The notes under the pieces: model-generated
Told to the model about the DNA's origin: nothing
Seen by the model: only the letters and a program-made list of their open reading frames with translations
Database searches by the model: none
Assembly (NCBI GenBank): GCA_963277665.1
Contig: OY728125.1
Coordinates: 1,713,758,889-1,713,822,888, forward strand
Source of the DNA: Viscum album
Taxonomy: Eukaryota; Streptophyta; Magnoliopsida; Santalales; Viscaceae
Reading direction: 5' to 3'
DNA length: 64,000 nucleotides
Program-made: the position numbers and the translations under genes
Shown: positions 36,401 through 49,300 of the stretch, piece after piece
Layout of the letters: each line of letters starts with the position of its first letter
How positions within the stretch are numbered: position 1 is the stretch's first letter

Positions 36401-38005
36401 ATCTACCTCAGTAGTTGGGATGGAATAAGATCTCCCTAATTTCTTTGGGTTTTTTTTGTGTTGATTTTCTCCAACAACCCTTTTCTTAGTGAATTGGTTT
36501 GAATAGTTCCATTATTACATGCAGTTGAAACAATAAAAAATACATTTAGGATTTACTAGAGAATTATTTTCCTCCATCACATTAGTGAGATGTTAAAATA
36601 TCTCATAAGGTTCCCTTCCTTCTCTCAACTAAATAATTTCCTCATGCCATTTAGAAAATTTTTGGGGTTCTTATTCCCACACTTTTACAAGTGGGATGTT
36701 AAATGTTTTTACCACCATTAGATTTTTACATCACACTACCAAAATTAAAATCTGATTTCTACTTCTTATCCCCATTGAAACATTTATATTCATTAACCTC
36801 CATTTTTATCTTTACAGCACATCAGCCAATTTCCTCATATCCGTAAAAGTATAGAATAACTAGGGCTTTTAATATACTTCAATTCATCCCACCAAAGAAG
36901 CGTTAAAACATTCAATCAAGGGTAATAAAAAAACCAGATGTGTTTCATGAATGTATCATGAATTTTTTCTTATACACCCTCATGGATTCACCATTCTTTT
37001 TTCTTGGTGGAAAGGAAATATCTCCCTCTGTTAGTTTGGAGAGTGTTAGGATAATATTTAACAAAAAATATTTTCTTTAATCCCTTCCCCTCAATTGATT
37101 TGATCTCTTCTTAAGGCTTTGTATTTTTTTTCAATTTCCACCACTGATGAGATTATCATTTCATATAATAAACATCTAGTAAAACCTCCTCATTCTCAAT
37201 GAATTGAAGGATAGAGAATATCTTCTTGATGGAGATGATCTGTTGTTCCTTTATTATAGGATTGGATGGCCCATAAAAATTTGGAGGATTTTATCACCTA
37301 AAGGTATCAATTACATCTTGTTATTTCTTAGGGGGATTTGGGTGTTCCTCCTAATTCAACTTTTGATTCAATAATTGATTCAATTTAGAATGTATCATCA
37401 TTAAGTTCATGATTCTTAATCTTATCAAGTAGGGATTCTCATTTGGGAATTTATCACTTTTTCCATCACATTGGTTGTTTGTCTAGTTTCTCTAATTTCC
37501 AACCACTGAATATAATGAAGGGAAAATTAGGGATGATTGTCTTTTCACTATAGAAAAAATAAGTGGTAAACCATTAAAATTAAAGTTATAACTCATAAAA
37601 ATCATACATTCCTTAACATATGAATTTATAGGCTTCAATATAAGTTATCCATGATCTATTTCCTAACATAAATTCTAATAGGAATTATTTTCCCTTAATA
37701 ATGGTTCATAATTAACTTGTGAATTTACTAAAAAATATCCTTTTACAGAGTCAAAACAAGTGTATAGAATGTCTAGTTTTCTATGTGCTACTTCCTAATT
37801 GATTCTAGATTAATACAGTGTTTTGGGGTCATTACCCCAAGGTACATCTTTGAAAAATACACATCCATTTATAGTATACAAACAGGGATGTATTTTCTTG
37901 GAAACTAATCACTTTATAGTTTAATAAAATTTTGGGACTTATTATTTTTTTCGTATCATACCCAAAGTATTCTATAATGTTTTCTAATCATAATCCCAAA
38001 AATAA
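36401..38005 (-). pseudogene. Gy-3 gag remnant with zinc knuckle
   Basis: At 36491-36532 (minus) a frame gives CFNCM, two stop codons, W, then N-Y-S-N-Q-F. This keeps the spacing of C-x2-C-x4-H-x4-C, with Asn and Phe in place of the last His and Cys. The part nearer the primer-binding site (about 37430-38005) is similar to the internal region of Gy-4 (60060-60650), for example ACATCC/GGATGTATTT and TAATGGTTCATA, which links the two families. I cannot delimit the capsid domain. Confidence 0.65.
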
Positions 38006-38010
38006 CTAGA

Positions 38011-38028
38011 CTTTCTTTTGATACCAAC
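38011..38028 (-). other. Gy-3 primer-binding site (initiator tRNA-Met type)
   Basis: On the minus strand GTTGGTATCAAAAGAAAG immediately follows the LTR end. TGGTATCA matches the start of the initiator methionine tRNA site; the rest is mutated. Confidence 0.8.
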
Positions 38029-39203
38029 TATAGAAACCCTTGTTATTATTACACATTAATTATTGATTTATGAAAAAATAATTTACTTAGTACAACCAAA
38101 AATATCCAGAAGACTAGTGCCTTGGGAATTAGGTACATATAATATCAACTAGTTACATGGATCAAAAAAAATTATTAAAAACATCCTTAACCTAATTCTA
38201 ATATCCACTGCTCAATTAAAACTGCACAGGATAACCTGGGGACGTACATTATAAAATGGTGAGATATAAAGCCCCTTAAGGGAATAATAAAATCATAACA
38301 AGAAGAAAGTATAAAATTTTAGATAATAGGAATTTAAATGGGACATAAAAGGTGTGAGAATCTTAAACATGAACAATGAGGCATGATATTACATGATAAC
38401 AGAAATGAAACATGGGAATGTGGCAACAACATTAAAAATTGAATCATAAACATAGATCAAGGATAATCTCCAAGACATTATAACATGGTGTAAAAAGTCC
38501 CATTATGGATTAGGTTCCCTCTATAATCCCATACATGATATCTCATGATACTAAAACATTACCCAATATATTATAGTGCTATATAATTTTGGGCACACCG
38601 TTCATTTTCATATCATGTACATGCATAACCGTTCTATATAGATCATTCTACATATGATCATATTTCATTATATTAAATAACATTATTAAGGAATTTGGGT
38701 CCAATATATGGTTGTTCCAAGTCAAGGAATTGTAGGTATAACTAGTTTAATACCTTTTAGTGAAAATGGGTTTGGGTATACACTAAAAAAATGTTTGGCA
38801 TGGAAAATCGCAGTGAAATTGTAGAAGCATAATAGAAGTACATAAAGATTCAAAATGTGGTTTAATGAGGGATAAAGGGGTATCTAATTAGTTGAAATTG
38901 AAAAATTTGGTATGATAGAGATAAAAAATATAATAAAACATGAAAATTTGGGAACTAATTGGCATAATTCATGGAGGGTTCTTCAATAAAAACTTAGAAG
39001 GGAAAAATTGTAGGCTAAATTTGGCAGCATAATGGGGGTGCATAATGAATCATGTGAAGGATAAATGAGAGTGAAAGGGGTCACTCGTCACTCAAAAATA
39101 ATAATGGTGGAAATAGGGATGTGTAAAATCATATCCCATCTATAGTAATTTAATTAAAAATTCATTATATAAATAAATTTCTTGATTTAATATGAGAAGG
39201 ATA

Positions 39204-39218
39204 GGATCCCTTACCTTG
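39204..39218 (-). promoter_or_regulatory. Splice-donor-like motif in Gy-3 5' LTR
   Basis: CAAGGTAAGGGATCC on the minus strand, identical to the motif in the other Gy-3 LTR although the flanks have diverged. Confidence 0.55.
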
Positions 39219-39350
39219 TAGATTTAATTCATACAAATTTAGTGTGGAACCATAAAACCATTAGGGAACCTTGTAAGGACTATTTTGGGTGATTAAGTAC
39301 CATAATATCATGTATTATGAGTTTTTAGTGGATAGTAATTCATAATTAGT

Positions 39351-39360
39351 GGTATTTATA
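39351..39360 (-). promoter_or_regulatory. TATA box in Gy-3 5' LTR
   Basis: TATAAATACC on the minus strand, 144 nt upstream of the donor-like motif at 39204-39218. As this is the 5' LTR, it would have driven transcription of the element. Confidence 0.72.
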
Positions 39361-40696
39361 CCTAAGGAGGGGTGGATTTTCAAGGATTAAATATCAATTA
39401 TTTTATCACATAAGCCAACCGCTTGTGGGTAAATTAAATTAAAACCAATTTTATAGATAATAAATCATTGGTATGGTTTTTTTGGATTTTAAATTACTTC
39501 AAAAACTGATCCCCAACATCTATCCAACCCCCTAAATGTGGACAATCCAAAAAATGAATTTTATTTCCAAAATCCAATTTTTGGTTTAAAAAAATAATAT
39601 ATAAATTTATAGATTAAAATTGTTATTTTTAAATTATTTTTTATACATATATAATTAAATATTTATTGATAAAAATACTACAAAAATTATTAATTATTAT
39701 GATATAATAATGATTTCATAAAATCGCAGTGCCTATAAAGCGGCAATTTTCAATTTTTTGCTAAAAATTCAACAATCTCAAAAAATTCCCAAAAATAACC
39801 CTATGCTAATTTTAATGTGATGAGTCCAAAAATAAAATATATTTCATAAAAATAATCCTCTAATTATGAGAATTTTAACTTTTTAATAAATCATTATTTT
39901 AATGAAATTTTAAAATTTTATAGAAAAAACAAAATTATAACCACTATAAAAATTACTCTGGGATTCATTAAAATATATTATCATTTAAATAATAATTTTA
40001 TAATATTATTTCATGAAATAATTTTTTTAAAACATCCTCATTAATAATAGTTTAATATAATATGTTTATATCTGCCAAAAAATAAAATTTTTCTTTTTAA
40101 ATAATCTTAACACTCATTTAAATGCATCGACGTAACCAAAAACAAGAATAAACAACTAAATAATTAACTAATGGACATAATATTAATCAAATATATTATT
40201 TTACAGAAATAAAGGTTAATGATCATCTTTCACTATAAATACACCATCATTTTTATTCTTCACTATGAACTTCGATTTGAAACAAGGTTCAATATCATTT
40301 CCAAAATGAATTTTGTTTTACTAACTCTATGTTCCTATATTATAGTGATGTCCATGGATGAAATAATAATAGGGGATATAAGTGGTATATATTTTTTATT
40401 TCACTATATTTATCATCTATTTTTTTCCCTGTTGTAATATTTTTTATGATATTGGTTATTGTTTTATACTAAATTTAACATTCTTAAATAATGAAATAAT
40501 GTTCTGTCAGTTTCTAGTATTTTTTTTCTATCACTTTATTATTTCTAATTGTAATAGTTCATAACAAAACATGATGGTCAATGTTTTTAATAAAATTAAA
40601 ATTCATTCTTTGAGATGTTTTTTTAAAACATTATAATAGATAAAGAGAGGCATGATATCCATTATTTAGTGAAGAAAATTTTTTAGGTCATTTCAT

Positions 40697-40873
40697 TTTG
40701 AATCCTTGTGGTGTGTTTGGTTTGATCCTATGGAGGATTTTGGTTGCTTTATTGAGTTTTTATAGTCCTGATTAGTTCTCTTAGGTTACATCCTCTTTGG
40801 ATCCTCTGTTACTTCTTGTCTTTCCTTTTGAATGTGGACTTCCTGGGGGAGGAAAGTGCCATGGTGTGAAGTT
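40697..40873 (+). other. Gy-2 interior resumed, with purine-rich tract
   Basis: After Gy-3, Gy-2 continues (TTTGGTTTGATCC). CCTGGGGGAGGAAAG at about 40843-40857 is the best candidate for the Gy-2 polypurine tract, although it sits about 16 bases farther from the LTR than usual. Confidence 0.5.
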
Positions 40874-40890
40874 TTTGACACCCCATGCAT
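40874..40890 (+). repeat. Gy-2 3' LTR, first 17 bases
   Basis: TTTGACACCCCATGCAT matches the 5' LTR start TGTGACAACCCCGATGTCA with small changes. Cact-3 then interrupts it, and the LTR resumes at 46348 with CATGGTATTTTT, matching CACGGTGTTGTT in the 5' LTR. Confidence 0.75.
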
Positions 40891-40893
40891 AAA

Positions 40894-41165
40894 CACTACT
40901 ACAAAATAGGACTTTGATAACAATAAAAATGTCGTTTAGTAGTGCTGAAGTAGTGCCGACTTATTGAGAAATATTAAAACCCCGAGTATTCTATCATCGC
41001 TTTTTTAAACACCAGTAAAGGACCATTTATCAGTGCTTCTATAAGAGCTGATAAAGGGTTATACTGATGTGTGCTGCTACAGAACACTTCACCACTAGTG
41101 TAGTGTGCTATAATAGCATATCATAGCACAAAAACACCACAAAATAAGAAAAATAAAGTATTAAT
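40894..41165 (-). repeat. Cact-3 terminus and subterminal repeats (left)
   Basis: CACTACTACAAAA terminus followed by TTATCAGTGC and AGCTGATAAAGG copies in both orientations. After these, TAGTGTGCTATAATAGCA near 41100 resembles the TAGTGTGCTGTAA stretch near 16204 of Cact-1 in inverse order. Confidence 0.8.
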
Positions 41166-41269
41166 ACAAAATTTAAATTAATAGAACACTATCTAGGCTC
41201 GTTTTCTTGTTTTTGGAGAAGTGTTGTGTGTTTCAAACTAAAATGATACTTATATATTGAAAAAACACC

Positions 41270-42960
41270 CTTTCAGTCATAAAGGTCACACCGTTAATCT
41301 AATTGAGGTTTGGATGATTCATACACATCTCAAAGGACTTATGGATAATTTTTATAATGTATCAATACAATATGAGTATGTTTACTTAGTTATGATTATG
41401 TTGCTTGTCTTTTTCATTAAAATGTCATTTTAAACTGGTAACATGCACTTTTAATCGTACCGGTAATATCATGTGTCAGTTTGAAGTGATACTAATTATT
41501 ACATGTCATAAATGACTTATGAATAATTTTCCTAAATTATAAAGACAATTCGAGTGTGCTTTCTCAGCTATCAATGAGTGACACTTTTTGAACTAAAATG
41601 ATGATTTTAAACTGATAACAGGCATATTGAGTCATACTAGAGAGATCATGTTTTGGATTTAGTTTCGGCTGATTCTAACATTCAAAAAACGATTGATAGA
41701 TAATTTTACAAATGTATCAAAACAATTTGAAGGCTTTTTCTCGTTTTTTAGTAGGTGATTTGACCTTTTGGCTAAAATTGATGTTAATTTTAAATATAAA
41801 GATGCACTTTGTGTCATATCAGCCACATCATGAATCAAATTGAGTTGCAACTAATTCTTACACATTCCAAATGGATTATAGATAATTTTCATAAAGTGTC
41901 AAAATAATAAGAATTTGTTTACTCAGTTATGAGTACATCACTTTTGTTTTTACTAAAATGTCTTTTAAACTGGAGACACATGCTCTAAATCATACTAATA
42001 ATGTCGTGTATCTGATTTACATGAGACTAATTCCTACCTATCATGAAGAACTTATGAATAAATTTCCTAAATTATAAAAAAAATATGAGTTTGTTTTCTC
42101 TATTTTCAATGAGTGTCATTTCATGAAATAAACTATCGATTTTAAACTGATAACAAACACATTGAGTCATATCAGTAACTTCGTGCATTATATTGAGGTA
42201 TGGATGATTCCTACATTTCATTAATAACATATGGATTGTTTCCCTAAAATATCAAGAAAATATGAATGTATTTTATTGGTTTTGAGTAGGTCAGTTGGCC
42301 TTTTTATTAAAATTGATGTCATTTTTAAATAAAGATGCACTTATAGTCCTACCAGTTACATCATGCATCTAATTAAGGTATGGTTGATTATTACACATCT
42401 CAAATGAAATATGGATCTTTTTCCTAAAGTATCAAAACAATACAAATGTATTTTCTTGATTTTGAGTACGTTATTTGTTTTTTTACTAAAATGTCATTTT
42501 ATACTGGAAGCATGCAATTTGACCTATACCGATCATATCATGTATTAGTTTGATGTGAGCCCAATTTCTACACCTCAAAAAGTAAATATGAATTGATGTC
42601 CAAAATTTTAAATAAAATAAGATCTTTTATCCTTTTTTTCATGAGTGAATCTTTTTGAACTAAACTATCGATTTTAAACTGATAAAATAAATATTGAGTC
42701 ACAACAGTCACACTGTGTGTTGAATAAAGGTGAGTATAATTCTTAAACAACACAAATGACTTTTAATCTTTTCCCTAAACTATCAAAACAATCAAAATAT
42801 GTTTTCTCGGTTCTAAGAGATTTGGTTTTAAATTTTACTAAAATTAATATCCATTTTAAATAAAATTAATCACTTAGAGTCATAACAGTCACACCATGTG
42901 TCATATTGAGGTTTGGATGATTACTACACATCCTAATGTCTCAAAAAGATTCAAAATTCT
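41270..42960 (-). repeat. 177-bp tandem array in Cact-3, three-unit higher-order structure
   Basis: The complement of the Cact-1 core (GAGTCATACCGGTCACATCATG-like) occurs at about 41287, 41452, 41628, 41810, 41990, 42165, 42340, 42520, 42698 and 42880, a spacing of 165-182 bp. The Q-type phrase (AAACTGATAAC) lies at 41614, 42149 and 42681, steps of 535 and 532 bp, that is every third unit; V and T types fall between in the same order as in Cact-1. There are about 9-10 units. Confidence 0.9.
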
Positions 42961-45900
42961 AGTGTTTCCATACTTCAGTTGTCTTTCTATGAGGAAATTT
43001 GGACACTTCATATTTACTGGATGTTATTAGTAGAAAAAACATTTCTTGTTGTTGAATGTTAGAAGAGAAGATTGTTTCAACAATGATAAAGATTTTTCTG
43101 CTAATAAAATCAACTCAATTTATATTGTTATAATCTTGACAAAAAATTCAATGAAAATTGAAAGTGTGGAAACATTTGCAGAAAAAATCATTTTATCTAT
43201 TTTGTGGATTGTTTCAGATGGTTGAATCAAAAATAAGACATCCCAAAAGATCTGTGAAAAAAAATAAATAAGTATTTTATAAAAATTATAAGGAAATTAA
43301 CTCTAAAATATTTGATAAAATTATGTCAGAATTAATTAAATAAGTAGTATGAATTAACCTTTTCTAGATGGTTATATTAATTCTTGATGCATTTCCTTAT
43401 TTTCATTATCCCAGTTGCAGGCTCGATCAAAAGAATCCACTTGTTCAAGAAAAAAATTATTATATGTGTAATACTAAAAATAGATAAATTAAACATAAAT
43501 ATAAATCAATACATTAATTATATGGATAATTATTTTAATGTGAAAACATTATTGACCATAGGGATATGATGACGGTAAAGAAAGAATGATGATAAAAACG
43601 CAAATAGATATCTCCAAAAAATCAATCAATGGGTGAGGAGGATGAGGATAATTTCACCAATATGGTCAGTGTTATCCTTTGAATTCATTCAAAGGTGAAT
43701 GTTATAGACATTTTTCATCCATATCAGCTAATCTGCCAAACATTTATCATTGCATTTTGTTGTTTGAAACACATCCTCCATCTATTGTGGGCATGCACCT
43801 ATGTTGCTTGAAATACTCTAAGAAGTTGTAATCCATGGGATGATTAATGCTGAGTGTAGTAAAAGAAACATAAAAGATATGGGGTATGATTCTCAAGGAA
43901 ACAATATGAAATAATAACTATTCAGTAAATGAAGTTAGTGAGGATGACAATTGTACTTCATTGCATTCTCTTAAAGGATAAATGCCTCCCATATGTGATA
44001 ATGACACCATTAACACTAGTTATTAACTAAATTCCACAATTTCAACTAACTCCTTCCATATAAAATCTCCACACAACCAGATAAATGATAGATTGAAGGG
44101 CGGGAATGAAATGGAGATAGTAGAGACTGAAGAATCAGAATATACAACTACAGTGTTGTATAGCCCAGGGATCTTGGGTTGAAATAGTGTAACTTCAACT
44201 GAAAAATTTATGTTAATGAAAGTAATTTATTTTATTTGACATGGAGGCATAGTTAATAGTTAATTTCTTTCATTTTAATCACCAAATTTATCCCCAAGGA
44301 TCTGACTAAAACTTTAACTAATTATCGATGGAGGATTTTTTTTAATTCTTTTTTATAAAACATGGGTTTTTTAATAGAATTAATTTAATTTTAAAATTAT
44401 AGGGTTTTATATTATTAGACAAATAGGTCTACGGAGGTGTATTCTTCATCCACACTTACCTCGATAGGTAATAAACCTCAATGTGGTTCATGCCTTCCAC
44501 CATGAAAAAATATAAAATGGAGGTCACTCCTCATTCAATACATAGATAAATAAGTTGAATCTAGATAAATATTATATATATATATGTGTTATATATATAT
44601 ATATATTATATTAGTAAAATCATTTTAATATAATTATATTTTTTATCATATTTAAATTTATTTAAATATACAATATATTATTTGATATATATATATGTAT
44701 ATAATACTATTTTTTTAATGAAACTAAAAAAATTATATTAATAATAATTTTTAAATTATATTAATTATAAATAATTATTATTCTAGGTAATTTTGTATAA
44801 AATATGATTATTTAAATTTTGGAAGTATTAATAATTTCAAAAAATGTATATATAGTTACCTAATATTATTATTTTGAAAGTAACATAAGTTTACAATATT
44901 TTATAGGTTATTTAAGTAAAAATTATATTAATATTAATTAAATGTATATATAAACCTAAAAAAGTATAAATAGATATAAAATGATGATTAATTAAAAATA
45001 ATTTTTAATATATAGAATTGGTAACATACATTCTAGTTTTTTTTAAATAAATTATGTAGCATCCTAAAGATTCTAGGGAGGTCATATAATACGCATTGAC
45101 CCATCCTTGATATACTATGGAGATTCATAATGAAGTTTTCATAAAGAAATAAAACAACACAATTTTGTGAAATATATGTAACCCTTGTAAAAAAATATCA
45201 CAACATAGTAAAATAAATACAACCCCATACAAATTTTGAAAATAGAGATCCATTGAAAATAAATAATTATGGTATCCCCCTTACTAAGATTTATCTTAAA
45301 ATAAAACAACACAATTCTGAGTAAATAAATTTTTAAGGAAAAACTGTTACACTAGAATATTAAAATAGATTTTAAATAAATAAATTACCTTACATGAATT
45401 GAATAAAATCAACTTCTGTTGCTGCATCTCACCATCATCAGACTGATAATTGGTTTGATAAATCAATTTTCTCATTCATTTAAGGTTTTTATATCCAAAC
45501 CCTCCACTATTTATATAATGGAATAAATATTTTTTTAATGGGTTTATCTATTGACCAGAGTAGATTCACTAATATTTCAAAATAGTGACAAAATTAAGCT
45601 TGCGGAGCAAGATGGGGTATAGATGTAGGCAGCGGAGGAAATTAATTCAAAACAAAAATTTATAAAGGTCAAAATTGGATATCAAAAATAGTAGTCAAGA
45701 AAACAATGGATCCTAAACAAACTAAAAACAATATACAACAACCATTTCACAAATACAAAAATAAAATCAATCCTACAAACGAAATTCAGAAACCACATGA
45801 TCAAGATCTTGAAATGAAAAATAAAGAAAGAAAATCATAACCAACAAAGGAAAACACAAGACTACCTTTCTAGGTTAAATAAAATCTGAGACTCTTCGAT

Positions 45901-46125
45901 CTAGATCTCAATATTTTCTTTATAAATCCTAACTATAACCAAACAATGGATGTAGAACAATTTTTGAGAAACTCAAGGCAGTGGGTTTGTGTTATTTTAG
46001 TGGGTTTGTCTGATTTGATCTTCGATTCACTGAGGACGAGGACCAAAAATTGGTGGATTCCATGGAAATATTCTAATATCATGATGGGTTTTCAAGTGGT
46101 TATGTTTTTTTAATTAGATTAGGAC
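42961..46125. other. Cact-3 interior without recognisable gene
   Basis: AT-rich sequence with no transposase motif. TA microsatellites occur at about 44573-44619 and 44686-44703. A less AT-rich patch at 43640-44200 and another at 45840-46080 gave no recognisable protein in any frame. Confidence 0.45.
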
Positions 46126-46347
46126 ACTTTTATCAATGCTTTCAAAAAGTTGAAGATAAAGGAAGGTTTTATCAGTGCTAAAAAAGTGCTTATGAAGAAC
46201 TACTTTATGAGTGATAAAAATAAATCGATAAATATAGGGTTAAAGTTTTTAGTTTTTCCTTTAGTGCTGATAAAGAATCCATTTATTAGTTATTATTTCT
46301 TGAATTGATAAATACTGGTCCAATTAAATTATTGTTTAGTGTTAGTG
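46126..46347 (-). repeat. Cact-3 subterminal repeats and right terminus
   Basis: TTTATCAATGC, TTTATCAGTGCTAAAAAAGTGC and TTTAGTGCTGATAAAG copies, ending TAGTGTTAGTG at 46347. This is the 5' end of the element in its own orientation. Confidence 0.75.
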
Positions 46348-49300
46348 CATGGTATTTTTATTTTTTCATTATTTGGTGAAGTAAAGGATTGGGTAGAGTT
46401 TCCAGGGATTTCTGACTCAGAGATTGTATGTTTTTATGGTTTCTCTTACAGTTCATGGTTAAGGTGCATAGTTAGAGGGAAACCATGTTACCTTCCTTCT
46501 TGAAGATCATTTTTATTTCATTTTAAACTATAAATGTTTTTTTTGTCATGGGTTGAGCATAGTTAATTCCAAACTATATGAACCCAGGTGATAAATTATG
46601 TGGGGTACTTGGTGTGTCTGAGGTGTAGCGCATAGTCTGGTAAACTATACAGTATCCATTTGGTTGGATCTGTAATTTTGATAGCATCGTATGGAATGGT
46701 TGGAGCATGGTTTTTTCAATTTTTTGGTTTCAAAGGATAATCATTTGAGGGGGTTACTAACCTAGGAAGTGGCCAACACAATGTTTAGAAAATTGTGCAT
46801 CCAAACTATGACACCTATGCATAAATTTAATTTTAAGGGTTTCCCATTTTACCACTATTTTATTTTAAGGGGTCTTCACCACCATTTATCTCCACTAATG
46901 TCACTCAACCCTTGGGAGATCAAGGATGAGCTCTAACCTCCTCCACCTTGGATTATTTCCCTTCCTTTGATGATTTACAAGGCATTCGTGGTGAGTTTTT
47001 TCCCTCATTCTCTCTCATTCCCTTCTCCCACCATTCTCTCAAAGTTTTAGCTTCCCCTATGAACCCAATATATCTATTAGATGAATTTAGGATATTAGAT
47101 GGATCTAATGATGGGGTTTTGGTTTCTAGGATTTTTAGACAACATTTCCATTCTTTTGGGTGTTTTTATCCTTCAAGGTGACACATTCTGAGTCATTTCA
47201 TCTTATATTTGAAATCATTGATGTAGGTATTTATATGAAATTGCTTCATTTTTTGATTCATGGTAGCTTGTGCTTTCTAAATTCGATTTTTTTGAAATTA
47301 ATAATATATTTTATATATCCTTGGTGATTTGAAACCATTTCTTGATATTTTAATCTTGGAATAATTTTTTTAGGTGAATTACATTTTTCTATGCTTAAAA
47401 TTGAATTTCATAAGGTGATACACTTTTTTGAATTCGTATATGGCTTTTTTGAAATGGATTTTTTGGTTATCTAATGGTTTTTTACCAATTTTTAGTTGTT
47501 AAAAAGTAAATATTTGTTTTAAATGGAATTTGGTTTTTATGTGAGGTGTTAAACTCAAAATGGTTTATAAAGGGGGTTCTTTATGAGATTTCCAATGGTG
47601 ATTTGAAATGTTTGTGTGATTTTATCCTTGTGAAAATGCCATGGTGGCTTGTTTTAAAATGGTTTGATGGAAATGGATGGCCTTTGGCCTTATTGTGGTT
47701 ATAAAAGTTTAAGAACCTTATTGAAGGGTATCATTGAAATATTTTAAGTGGTGTGAGTGATTTCCTCTTTTTGAAGAAATGTTTTAAATGGTCTTTTATT
47801 AATTGATGAGGGTCTTTGAATTTCGAGCCCTATTTTTGTGTTAACTTCCTTGTTGGAACTTTTGTTTTTAAATGGTGAAAGACACCCCTTTATTTCCCAT
47901 TACTTTTTTCCCCTTATGTGGGTTTGTTATTTCTATGAGATTCTTATTCTCCCCTATTGTGGGAATTGTTTTTTTAGGCCATGGGTGCATTTTATATATG
48001 GGGATATTCGTCATTTGGTGTTGTGGGTGAGGGTGTATTTGGTTTTTCCATTTTTGTTAGACTTTGAACACTTTTTCTTATGACTCAAATCCTTTATTGG
48101 CCTTGGGGAACCAGGTATTAAGGGTAAGGCCTAATTTTTTATGTTATTTAGTTCACACGTCGCTAGTGTCCCACCAATCATGCTAGGAAAAAATGGATTG
48201 GTGGGGGGTTTTCCTCATAATGAGGCTTCTATGGTCTAAGTTGATGACTTTTGTATTGGACTTCAGCGCATGTCTATTGTTGGTTCATGAGTGGTATAGT
48301 CTTATACAGTTAGATACTTCACACATTTGGAATCCTAGGGTAGATATTATGATTAATTTGATTTTATATATGATTATTGATTGATGGGAGTTTGAAATAG
48401 TGATTTTTTATGTCATTATTCATGATTTCATTGATGTAAAACCATTCTTGGTTTATATCCATTATATACCCTATGATGTATTTATATTTCTTTTTTATTC
48501 TTGAACCATGTTTGTGTTTCGTAATTTATTTGGAAAAGATATTTTAAAGATGTTTAGAAAACCAACTTTGGAATTAAATATTTTTTTTATTGCTCTAAAG
48601 TGGGTATCAAAATATGTGATTTAGTTTGGAAATGGATTTGGCGGAGTTGATGTTTTAAAGTGACCATTTTCATTTCAAATAAAACAAATGGGTTATTTTT
48701 TAGAAATGTTAATGTTGTGTGGGTTTTTTAGATAGACTAAGAATGTGGATTTATTTTCATAATGTATGTCGGTTTTGGGGAAAAAGTTAAATTTTTTGAT
48801 TGATGCTTATGGATTTGTTTGGGTTTACATGCTATATATGGGAATTCATTATTTTCTAGCTTTATTTTAAAAATATCAATGATGAATCTCATAATAAAAC
48901 ATGTTTCATAGATTCAGTGGGTTATATTTAACTACTATGATTTTTAGTTCATGTTTATATATCTTGGGTTCCAAAATCATGTTTGGATCCTTTCTTATTT
49001 GTCATGGAAAACATTGGTTGAGTTTGGTGGTGGTGAGAAATTAGTGGTTGCACAGGGATGGTTTGGTATTTAATCGACTTGGTTTTTAGTTGTTCATTTT
49101 TAGTTATATTTCATTTTGTTTTTACTGGAATTATATTTTATTCATAGATGTTGTTTATATATGAAAATGTGTTGGATCATTGTAGTTGGTTATGAAATTT
49201 TCTTCATATTTATTTATTTATTCTGCTATCATTTTTCTTTGCTTTGGGATAAATCATTCCCAAAGGTATTCCTATGATGCTTAGGAACTAGTTTCAAACC

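Larger units (their letters stand above)
30322..40696 (-). mobile_element. Gy-3: minus-strand Ty3 chromovirus (Tekay-like), complete order but decayed
   Basis: Two direct repeats (30322-32972 and 38029-40696) flank an interior that, read on the minus strand, gives primer-binding site, gag with zinc knuckle, protease, RT, RNase H, integrase, chromodomain and PPT. The chromodomain after integrase and the initiator tRNA-Met-type primer site identify a chromovirus; the Tekay-like assignment is tentative and rests on general sequence character. LTRs are about 2.65 kb and roughly 80% alike in the stretches I compared, so insertion is old. Both flanks contain TTTGGTTTGA sequence of Gy-2, and TTTGA is a possible but uncertain target duplication. 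All coding parts have stops and frameshifts. Confidence 0.9.
38029..40696 (-). repeat. Gy-3 5' LTR (right copy)
   Basis: Direct repeat of 30322-32972. Shared blocks include GACATAAAAGG, CATGAACAATGAGGCATGATAT, ACATTACCCAAT, GGATCCCTTACCTTG (39204-39218) and GGTATTTATA (39351-39360). The left edge abuts the primer-binding site; the right edge is a mutated TTTCA where the other copy has TTACA. Confidence 0.87.
40894..46347 (-). mobile_element. Cact-3: non-autonomous CACTA element carrying an inverted 177-bp array
   Basis: The left end is CACTACTACAAAATAGG at 40894 and the right end is GTTTAGTGTTAGTG at 46347 (inverted: CACTAACACTAAAC). CAT occurs at 40888-40890 and again at 46348-46350, which fits a 3-bp target duplication if the AAA at 40891-40893 is a later change. 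Comparison with the intact Gy-2 5' LTR independently shows that this segment is an insertion. Subterminal TTATCAGTGC repeats lie at about 40935-41060 and 46130-46300. The 177-bp array (about 41270-42960) is next to the left end in inverted orientation, so the left end corresponds to the 3' end of Cact-1. No transposase was found. Confidence 0.83.

Noticed and set aside
40219..40564. Hydrophobic + strand frames as small membrane proteins
   Set aside because: They lie antisense in the Gy-3 5' LTR and reflect T-rich sequence; the other LTR does not preserve them.
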